From: Hirundichthys speculiger
Lineage: Eukaryota; Chordata; Actinopteri; Beloniformes; Exocoetidae
Length of the DNA stretch: 64,000 nucleotides
Assembly: GCA_018398805.1 (NCBI GenBank)
Contig: JAGFBZ010002117.1
Location: 110,001-174,000 of the forward strand
Direction: 5' to 3'
In this document: piece by piece, positions 55,612-64,000 of the stretch
How positions within the stretch are numbered: position 1 is the stretch's first letter
Layout: every line of letters begins with the position of its first letter
Position numbers and translations under genes: made by a program
Notes under the pieces: generated by a model
What the model was told of the DNA's origin: nothing
Seen by the model: only the letters and a program-made list of their open reading frames with translations
Database searches by the model: none

Positions 55612-56933
55612 TAGAGATGGAACGGTTACCGGTATTACGGTAAAGCGTGGTAAAATTTTAAACGATAACGATTACCTTTTATGTTTGAATTCATCTCATT
55701 ATCACGGTCGATTACCGGGATATGTAATATCAGCCTCATTCAAGTCTGCCAGCAACTCGCAACTGTCTCTCGCATGAATATGTAGCTTGTAACATCGGCA
55801 TCGTAACGTTAGCATGGAGGAAAGTGGTGATAGCACGCAGGACATTTACCAACCCACTAAAATAACAAAATCCAAGGTCTGGGCATATATACAGTAATGG
55901 AAAAAAATATTAGACCACCATTTTTTCTTCACTTTCTTGTTCATTTTAATACCTGGTACCACTAAACGTCATCATGTGACTAAAACAGACAGAAAAGAAA
56001 ACACTGAATGCATAAAAGCAGTGTTTTTGGCAGTACAACGCCATAGCTATTGATGTAAAAACTTAAGTGATTTAGGTTATAATCAAGAAAACCATGGAAA
56101 ATGGTAAGATATCAGCTCTTAAATAAAACTCTTATGAGAAATCTTTGTGGTTATCGTTATGTTTGTCCAAACAAATGTACCTTTAGTTGTACCAGGCATT
56201 AAAATGAACAAGAAACTGAAGAAAACAAAGGTGGTCTAATAATTTTTTCCATGACTGTATAGACAATGTTCTTCTGATGCAGTTAAAATATTAATTTATT
56301 CCATTAACTGATCCGACAACCATAACGCCGGCAGTTAGCGCCACAGCGGTCAAAAACCTTTTGCTCTTCCGGGTCAAACACCTAACCAATAACAGGCAGC
56401 TACCTTTATACCTGACCCTCAGGTAACAACACAGCGACACCCACAGACACACAGAGTGAACTACAATTCACAACAACATATTTGGTTCCTAAACAACTGT
56501 TTCTATATTTGCACATTTATACTTATTTAAGGTTCATCTTAAAGTCCAAAGTTTATTTCATTTGAACTTGCACTATAATTTTGTTCCTGATAATTGTTTG
56601 CATATTTTGACCTACTATGGTTGTTAAAGTGTTTATTTAAATTTGCACCAGACAAATTAGCTTTGTTCCTGTTATTTATTTTGTTCATTTAAAATAAAAC
56701 CTCTTTCTGTGCCAGGTGTTTTCTCTTTTAATGTGAAAGTTTCATTTTGATAAGATTTTGGCTTCTGATGTTTTAGTATGACAAGAAAATCACAAGATTT
56801 AGTAAAATTATTTAAATGTATGTGTTTTTTAGACATTTGTACCGCAATTAAGAATACCGCGATAATATCGTAAACCGTGATAATTTGGTCACTATAATCG
56901 GGATATCAAATTTTCTGTATCGTTACATCCCTA
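55612..56933 (+). mobile_element. hAT element family C, copy 2 (1.3 kb), perfect TSD
   Basis: Ends TAGAGATGGAACGGTTACCG and TTCTGTATCGTTACATCCCTA (last 19: CTGTATCGTTACATCCCTA). Perfect 8-bp TSD TCGAGGCG at 55,604-55,611 and 56,934-56,941. Relic transposase start at 55,814 reads MEESGDSTQDIYQPTKITKS then KVWAYI, the lead into a BED finger. It is interrupted there by the mariner-like element at 55,892. Related to 29,103-30,386. Confidence 0.9.
55892..56257. mobile_element. Tc1/mariner-like element nested in hAT family C copy 2
   Basis: Ends CAGTAATGGAAAAAAATATT, then AGACCACC and (reverse complement of right) CAGTCATGGAAAAAATTATT, then AGACCACC. Flanked by TA on both sides. 366 bp, no transposase. 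Family C copy 1 lacks this insertion. Confidence 0.9.
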
Positions 56934-56941
56934 TCGAGGCG

Positions 56942-58054
56942 TCGTCTACAAACAGTCGTGACTTCATGAAATTTGCAGAAATTCTTATTTTCCAGCTCAC
57001 CAGGATGAACGTGTCCCAGCAGATCAGCACTCAAGGAAGTGACTCATAAAGTGTCTCTTTTGACTTTTGAACCTGAATCCTGGAAAGCCTGAATCTTATC
57101 TAATCCAGTCGCCGGATCGTCGGCCAGAACAAAGTCGATGTAGGATGTTTGTTTCATGTTAACTTACTTAGATTAAATCTTTGATGTTTGTTACGTGACG
57201 ACACCCAGTGGGACACGAACAACAGTTGTGCTGTGTGTCCCGTGAGCTCCCTCCATGGATTTCATTTATCATTTCCAGACTGCAGACAGCGCGACGTTCA
57301 AGATAAGATGATTTTTTTAGAGGGCCACGCTCATGCAGACCCTTTTCTTTTTTACACCCTAGAAAATTAGTTTACGACAATGTTTTGACTAGTTAATGTG
57401 CACAACCGGGTGCAGACTGTGTCCCTCAGGATGAAACGGGCTGTAAATATTAAAAAATACCATCACAAATAATAAATTATGAATTAAGCCATTAGTTCAT
57501 TCATCCTAGAAAAATAACAAATCAGAGAAATAAATGCATTTTAAAGCTTCCGCACTGCAACATCACAGGTTTTTTTTAAACAAGATGGGGGACAAATTGA
57601 TTTCACTTCCATGTATTTGTTTCCCATCATTCAGTGACTCTTCTGCTTCTCAACTACGTTCGACAGGCTGCGAAACTGTGAGCATATGCTGTTGATATCC
57701 ACAGAAATAATCTGATTACAGTGTCGTGGAGAGATTAGATGTTATGTCTCTAAATGCCTGTTAAACGGCTGCAAAATCCAATAAATGACTGATTTCCATA
57801 TACCCTTTAAAATATTTCCTCCTCCTAAATGTGCCACAACAGCTGTCTGGGAATACCGAATATCAAATCGGTCAAATGAATCAAATGTGTTTTATTGCGT
57901 GTGTGTAAAAGTGTTACATAAGCTGTGAGACAGTACTGTACATTATGTATCAGCACGCCCGGATGAATCACTCAGAAATGTAGGATATGTGGTCAAAAAT
58001 CACTTAAAAAGAGACCAAACTTGGCATTAAAGCCTAAAAACTGGAGTGTTTCAG
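56942..58054. other. upstream flank, no gene recognised
   Basis: AT-rich sequence without recognisable exon or repeat. Confidence 0.4.
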
Positions 58055-58082
58055 TGTGTGTGTGTGTGTGTGTGTGTGTGTC
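58055..58082. repeat. (TG)n microsatellite
   Basis: About 13 TG units. Confidence 0.95.
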
Positions 58083-59011
58083 TGCAGTGGATCTGCAGAG
58101 CCAGACGGTGTTGCGTCACCTCCGTGATTGACAGGCCCCTGGGACCAATGAGGCGAGACTGTAACAGTCTGTCTCATCTGAGTCAGCCCGCTAACTAGGT
58201 CTGCTGAAATTTATAGCTGCGTGTTAAAGTGGCTTCACCGCCCAGCAGGACGCCCCAGAGCCTTAATCAGTGTAAAGAAAAAAAAAAAAGAAAGAAAGAA
58301 AAAGTAACCAGCCAAAACGCCCGGCGCTCAACATCTGCAGAGAGAAACCCTGCATGTGAAATGAAAGGTTACATTACGTGGCTGCTGAAAGCCTCTGGAG
58401 CAGGTGTCAGACGTCCAAACGTGACTGGAGGCGACTTAAATGGAGCTATCAGTCTCGCAGGTACTTTCATCAACAACTAATTAAAAAAAAAACACACATC
58501 ATATAAGCGAGAGCTTCGTTGACCAGCTGTGGTCAGAGGAGTTCCTGCATCAACTGTGAGGCAGAAACATGTTTGTTTCGTCTTCGGCCCCGTTTTTCAG
58601 CCCGTTTTAGATCTCCGGTGGCCTCGCTGACAGATGCCGGCAGCCCGGGTACGAAGCTGTTGCAGGGAATGACTCAGCGGCGGCCCAGCGGTGGTCCACA
58701 TCTGTCACATCTGTGTTCAACCTGTTCTCAGCTGAGCTTGTTCTGGCTCGAATCTGGCCTTTCGAGCCGGACCTCCTTCAGGCCAGAACATCAAAGCTTG
58801 ATCGTTACGGGACGTGTAATTTAATTTATCTTCTTATCGTTACCGGATTATCGTTTCGAGTTTGTATTGATGCGTTTGAGTCTGCTGAAAACGTCGTGGG
58901 CCGTGTAGCTGATACTGTGAGGCGGTGGAGGTGATTCAAACAGCTGCAGGAGGAAACATCTGGTGGTAAACTGCAGTAAAATTAATCTGAATTTGATTTA
59001 AAAAAAAAAAA
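58083..59011. other. upstream flank, no gene recognised
   Basis: Short ORFs at 58,230-58,930 on the plus strand with no recognisable family. Confidence 0.4.
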
Positions 59012-59019
59012 CATTAGGG

Positions 59020-59398
59020 CAGTGATTTCCAAAGTGTGGGCCGCGGCCCCCTGGTCTGCCGCTGAGGTACTGCAGGTGGGCCGTGAGAGGTCATTAAAAA
59101 TAAATGTTTTAAATCCTCGATTTAAAAAAAATATGTTTTTGAATAACAGTAAATTATTTATTACATGATTTAAAACATGTTTAGAAATAATAAAACAAAC
59201 CAATTGAGTTTCATTCTACTGTAATCTTAACTTAACATGTCAAGTGTCACCTTATTTGTTGACCCCTTTACATTAATATTGGAATGTAGCTTTTAGTCCT
59301 GTATGTTGATCACAGTTGGGTTTAAAGGTTTGCATGGGCCGCAGATATTTTTCACATTTCAAATTGGGCCTTGGTATTCTGAAGTTTGGGAATGGCTG
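59020..59398. mobile_element. hAT (Charlie-like) MITE, perfect TSD
   Basis: Left end CAGTGATTTCCAAAGTGTGG, then GCCGCGG. Right end GAAGTTTGGGAATGGCTG. Perfect 8-bp TSD CATTAGGG at 59,012-59,019 and 59,399-59,406. Interior AT-rich, no ORF. Confidence 0.88.
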
Positions 59399-59406
59399 CA
59401 TTAGGG

Positions 59407-59742
59407 TATTCACTAATACGCTGAACCACTTTCTCCTGATGGTTCATCATGAGCGCATGACAGCATCTCTTAGTCAAAAAGAGATAATGGAGTCTAAGCA
59501 GGTCATCGAGGCAGCTTGATTCAAGTCATTATAAGAAGAAAAAAAAAAGTGTTTGCAGTGGTGTCTCTGCCGCCCTCTGCTGGACAGCAGCGGACCCGCC
59601 ACCCCGACCGTGCAGCAGTTTGATTTCCAGCAGGGAGCTGTTGTTGCAAATGCCTTTTTACATCGAGATTATATGAGAAGAAGAAAAGCAGCTTTATACA
59701 TTTCAGAAGATTGTTGGTGCACTTTGATGTGACGTTATATCA

Positions 59743-59776
<34 letters not shown>

Positions 59777-60393
59777 TGGGATGTATGGATGCTCCAGAAA
59801 TGTTTCAAAACAAAGCCTGATTATAATCCACGCAGGGATGATGGCGTCATCTGCGACGTTCACAATAACCTTCTCTTCATGTCACGGGGTCACAGCGAGG
59901 GCACTGAACACACACAAGCGGCAGACGCTTGGATTTATTTCCACCCAAAATTAGATTAGACGGAAGACAAACAGCCAAAAAGGTGGGGAAAATACAAGGG
60001 AACTCTATCCACAGTGGCCTCGACACACACACACACAAAAAGATACTTTACTGGAAATCTCCACAAAGCTGATTTTAACATGGCGTTAGCCCAGGAGGCA
60101 GAGCTCTTTGTCTGCGCTGTCTGTCGAAGGCCTTGGCACAAGGCAGCAGGCTGAGACAGCGATAATCGAGCTGGCGGTGAGTCAATTTACCGTCTGAGGG
60201 GGCTGAGTCACCGGTCGGACACCAAGGTGCAGTCATTCTTTGTGTGTGTCTCTCTCTCTCTCTCTCTCTCTTCCTCTTTATCACACCCTTTCCTGGAAGA
60301 CTGAAGTACAACCTTCCTCAGAAGAGGGAAGCAGGTGAATCACCGGACTCCAGCGTGTCTGTTCGTCCGCTATCTTTTCTAGAGAAAAGAGAG

Positions 60394-60394
<1 letters not shown>
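59407..60394. repeat. upstream flank with (GA)n and (TC)n microsatellites
   Basis: (GA)n at about 59,746-59,774 and (TC)n at about 60,247-60,271. No exon recognised. Confidence 0.7.

Positions 60395-60425
<31 letters not shown>
60395..60425. repeat. poly-G run (G31)
   Basis: Uninterrupted G31 after AGAGAAAAGAGAGC. Confidence 0.97.
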
Positions 60426-60427
<2 letters not shown>

Positions 60428-60712
60428 AGTTCGGGAACCACTGAGAGCGATGATGAAACACGACCCGGGAGGGTCGGCGAGAGCGAGACAGCCTTGAGTT
60501 CAGCTTATCAGATGCTCAAACAATGCGCTGCTTCTTCCACTGTAACACCATGACACAAGTGTGAAAAGTCGTCGCAGCTGCGTGAATTTTATCGTCTGCT
60601 TTGATAACGTGAGATCAGACGGATGTCAGCTGCTGTCTGTGCTCACGCAGAGACAGCTGCGAGGAGCCGCCAGGTGGGTGGTCAGTTGTGACGAGCAGGT
60701 AAATCATAATAA

Positions 60713-61754
60713 TAGGGTTGGGCACCGAAAAACGATTTCAAGAAGGAATCGGTTCCTAACATCCGGTTCTGGAATCGTTAAGAAGATTTTTGAATTTCGA
60801 TTCCTTTTTTTGGTTCCTAAATGTCTAATTTTTAGGAGTGTGCTAATTTTTTATTTTTTATTTACTACACTAGTTTGATGTTACTCCGCCCGGCGTTCTC
60901 AACTCCGCGCTAGTGGCGACGTCCCGTCCATCGCAGACGGGACTTCAGTGCAACATCTGCGGGAAGCGTGTTACTGCCAAAGGAGGGAGCACGACTAATA
61001 TGGCAAAACACCTTCGCCTGCATGGCATCACAAAAATAAACGAGTGTAGTGTATTTAATTCACTACATTGCTCCCGTCGCTTCTTCGACTGCAACAGAGT
61101 CTGTCTTCATACAGAAACTCTTGCCTTCTCATATACGGTGGTACCTCTACTTACGAACGTTTCAACATACGAAATTTTCAGGTTACAAAGGTTACGAAAT
61201 AAATTTCAGGATACGAAAGGCAGAAATACAGTAGCGCTGCTTCTCGCAGCTCCCAGAGTTTACTGAACGTAAACATACTTCTAGCTGCTCTGCCATTGGC
61301 TATCGCTTAGCATCTTCCTGGCATCCCATTGGCTAGGAGGGCCCCTTGTCTGTATGAGCGTAACCCAGCAACCCAGGTAAACAAACAATTTTTACCTCCA
61401 CCAAGGAGGTTATGTTTTTGTCAACGTTTATCTGTCTGTTTCTGAAAGAGCAGATATGGTCATCTTCCTAAACAAAACTGTTGATTTCGTTTTTTGTTGG
61501 ACAAAATGTATTTTGGAGGCCAACTGTCAACTGTAAATTGTTTAACATTTAGGCTGTAAGTGAATTCTGTGTGTGCATATGTGCATGCTAGCATGTGTAA
61601 GAATAAAAATGGCCTGTCGCCTGTGTAAATGTGTCACAGTTTTTCTTAATGAAAAAATTCTACTGTTAAGATAAGTCGAGATCTGTTGACCTACACATCA
61701 AAGAATCGGAATCGAGAATCGTTAAAAAAAAAATCCAAATGATGCCCAACCCTA
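60713..61754 (+). mobile_element. hAT element family D, copy 2, with BED finger relic
   Basis: Ends TAGGGTTGGGCACCGAAAAA and ATGCCCAACCCTA are inverted. TSD CATAA(TAA/GAT) is imperfect. An ORF from 60,913 reads GLQCNICGKRVTAKGG, then STTNMAKHLRLHGI, a BED-type finger (CxxC ... H-x3-H), before diverging. A mariner-type end (TACGGTGGTACCTCTACTTA at 61,134) is embedded, so this copy has a further insertion and is not functional. Confidence 0.82.
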
Positions 61755-62169
61755 CATAAGATGTTAGCAGAAGTGTTTAAACCCGTTCTAAGCAAACAAG
61801 CCAAGCACCTTTATCTCAGTAGCAATGAAACCTTCACCACAGATGTCCTGAGATGAATTTTTTACACTTTTGATCAAATCTGTCTGTCAACCAGCATTCG
61901 TCGCCACCAAAACAATATTTTTTCTGAATTAAATGGAGGACAGTCCCCCGGGGCTTCTTCAGCGGCAGGACCTCCCGTTTCAAACGCGACTTGGTGGCAG
62001 TATCAGAAATGACGCATCCTTGCAGGCCTCCCTGCAGCTGGACCTCGGCATGGGTCTGGGATAGCCAGCCTGGAGGAGGCCAGGACCCAGCTGCAACGAA
62101 GCCCGGCTGCTGAGCTAAGCTTCATCCTTCGACCCGTCCAGGCCGGCCCAACAAAACGTACCGCGGCTC

Positions 62170-62560
62170 CCAGTCATGAAAGGGTGGTGCGCCCTCTTCG
62201 GGTCTGGGTTGAGGCGTCGAGGTCTTGTTGATGTGTGAAGGAAGAACGGAGTGGGAGATCGATAAGGTGGACCGCTGCTCCTTCTGAGTAGCGACGGAAA
62301 TGGGTTTCCTCCTCAGGATGGCTGGGCTCGCCCTCTGAGATGGATCTCGGAGTAGAGTTGGCGCTCCTCCACATGGAGAGGAGCCAGTTGAGACGGTTTG
62401 GGCATCTGGTTTGCATTCCTTCTGGAGACCTGGAAGGCGTGTTGGGTACGTCTAACCAGACGGAGGCCCGGGGCAGACCCGGGACATGCCAGAGGGATCA
62501 GTGGACTCACTGTTGGAGCCAGACTCTAGTGGTCAGTCGAGGAACTCCAACTAAGCTTTC
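62170..62560 (+). mobile_element. Rex3-like (RTE) LINE fragment
   Basis: GAGTAGAGTTGGCGCTCCTC, then CACATGGAGAGGAGCCAGTT, and GGAGGCCCGGGGCAGACCCG resemble the C-terminal coding part of the Rex3 reverse transcriptase from fish. Translated: GVELALLHMERSQLRRFGHL then VCIPSGDLEGV. Frame interruptions and flank divergence indicate a decayed fragment. Element name from memory. Confidence 0.75.
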
Positions 62561-63240
62561 TTCTTTGTTGAATTTGGAAGATGGGATGTGGCCCCTTGCA
62601 AACTACGCACGACTTTCAGGGCGGGACTTGTAGAAATAAACATTTCTGACCGGTTTAAAATTTCCATCATCTCTGTCACAAAACGTTTAAATTTATATGA
62701 CAGTACTGTAAGTCAATGGATTCTCAGACACACATATAAAAATGCCTACATCCCATATAAAATGTGTGAAATTAACAGAGAATGTGTGCAGAAACTTTTC
62801 TGCAGAATCTTTTAGCTCCTCGAAAGTTGTTTTGCTGAAAGATGCTTTGGCTGAAACGGGCTTATTGTTGCTTCGGCTCGTAGACTGGAACACGAAGAGC
62901 GAGGGTTTTATTTGAATTCACCAGTGACGCATTTAAAATGCCTTTGAAAAAGAGAAGCACTTACAGCGAGCTGCGGAGTGATAAACCTCTGCAAGCCTCA
63001 CCACACTTACCTTTAACCCACACACCTCTGGCTGCTGAAGTGCATCTTTATCAGGACATCTGGTGAATTTAAAGCAGGCGTGTTATGACTCCTCTTCAAA
63101 TGTTGATACAACTTCCATGCGGCTGGAGTTTCCAAAGTCTGTCTACAACGTGGTCTGGTTAAAAATCCGCAGGGTTGCGTTGCAGAAGCTCATCTTTCAG
63201 TCGTGTCTTCATCGCTCTGATCCGAGCAGGCGGTGCTAAG
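62561..63240. other. upstream flank, no gene recognised
   Basis: Ordinary sequence with short unrecognised ORFs. Confidence 0.4.
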
Positions 63241-64000
63241 TAGGGATGCAACGGTACTCAGTAAAATACGGTACGGTTCGGTACGACCTGCACGGGACGC
63301 GTTTATGTCCCGCGGTATTTATGTTCCAATAACTTTGCATTTGACTTGCACGTGAGCGTGCATGCCTTTTAGGCAACAGGCCGCCACTGCATGTCAACGT
63401 CCACTCGCCTCCGCTCACTCACAGTGACCAGCCGATCACACTTTGGCTGGTTGGCTGCAGCTCATAGATGCAGAAAAAAAAAAAAAAAAAAAACAAGCAG
63501 GTATGGCCAGCTGTAGTGGAGAAATTGAGAAAAACTTTTTTTAATCACCAGTGTGGGAGCATTTTGGTTTTGCTGTTGAATCCACCGGCGATGGAGTGAA
63601 AACAGTTAACAGTTAACAGAACGCAATCTTCCACCTCCCTAAACCCGGATCTTACCTGCGTAAGATCCAGTTGTTACCAGCTGTGCGTCTTGGCGCAGCT
63701 GATGTGCTTTTTAAAATACTGCAGAACTAATCATTGGATGTGCATTTAAAGATCACGAACAATTAATGTTCCTGTCCCTCCTCGACCACCAACAGTTTCA
63801 GACATATTGGAAATAAATTTCCACATCCAACCTTTTCCATCTTGACACCAGAGACAAAGATCTCCTTGGTTTCCTCCACAGCAAACATCTGGATGAGATC
63901 ACAGCTGTACAGACTGACGTATCTGGCCGTGACTATTCCCACATCCACCACAACTGCTGACCAGACATCCTCTGACCTCAAGAGAATAAAAACGTATGAC
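63241..64000 (+). mobile_element. decayed hAT element running off the right edge
   Basis: Begins with a hAT-type terminus TAGGGATGCAACGGTACTCA, then GTAAAATACGGTACGGTTCG. The second end is outside the window, so no TSD can be checked. A relic start at 63,503 reads MASCSGEIEKNFF, an in-frame TAA, then SPVWEHFGFAVESTGDGVKT. VWEHFGF is the lead-in of a BED finger, but the finger itself is missing. Confidence 0.6.
63767..64000 (+). pseudogene. possible hAT transposase C-terminal (dimerisation) fragment
   Basis: A 78-codon stop-free frame continuing past the edge. Its end reads SQLYRLTYLAVTIPTSTTTA then DQTSSDLKRIKTYD. This resembles the hATC pattern TIPVSxASxERSFSxLKxIKTYL, with the usual ER replaced by DQ and F by S. 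It has no ATG near its start. It may belong to the element starting at 63,241 after a large internal deletion, or be separate. Confidence 0.45.

Overview
The window reads as euchromatic DNA of a ray-finned (teleost) fish. It contains one recognisable spliced vertebrate gene, very little other coding sequence, and dense fish-type repeats: many hAT-like elements with 8-bp target-site duplications (TSDs), Tc1/mariner-like elements, a tRNA-derived SINE, RTE/Rex3-like and other non-LTR retrotransposon tails, minisatellites and long poly-C/poly-G runs. There is no bacterial-style operon, CRISPR array or tRNA/rRNA gene.

The gene is pmepa1 (TMEPAI family, an inhibitor of TGF-beta/SMAD signalling), on the minus strand. 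I reconstructed five coding exons with consistent splice sites and phases: 52406-52502, 19252-19406, 15218-15271, 14766-15106 and 12830-13151. Together they encode about 322 residues: a short extracellular end, one membrane helix, a PPPY motif, a PPNR SMAD-interaction motif and a second PPTY motif. Intron 1 is about 33 kb and fills the middle of the window. It holds at least four perfect palindromic SMAD boxes (GTCTAGAC), which fits the family's TGF-beta inducibility.

Layout: 1-10,000 is downstream flank with simple repeats and a 1.4-kb minisatellite inside a transposon-like repeat. 10,000-12,829 is a foldback element and the probable 3' UTR. 12,830-19,406 holds exons 5 to 2. 19,407-52,405 is intron 1, with four 1.1-kb copies of one hAT family (A), three ~440-bp copies and fragments of a second (B), a SINE inserted in a third (C), LINE tails, a 20-bp minisatellite (34.7-35.6 kb) and a 1.2-kb pentanucleotide tract. 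52,406-53,000 is exon 1, the 5' UTR/promoter region and SMAD-like half-sites. 53,000-64,000 is upstream flank with AT-rich tandem repeats, further hAT elements, a Rex3-like LINE fragment and a decayed hAT copy running off the right edge.

I found no convincing undescribed multi-gene system. The observations most worth following up are the SMAD-box set in pmepa1 intron 1, the C37 tract inside the 111-bp intron 3, the 20-bp minisatellite open in several frames on both strands, paired filled/empty insertion sites between two related hAT copies, and adjacent MADF- and BED-type exons at 23.6-24.6 kb.
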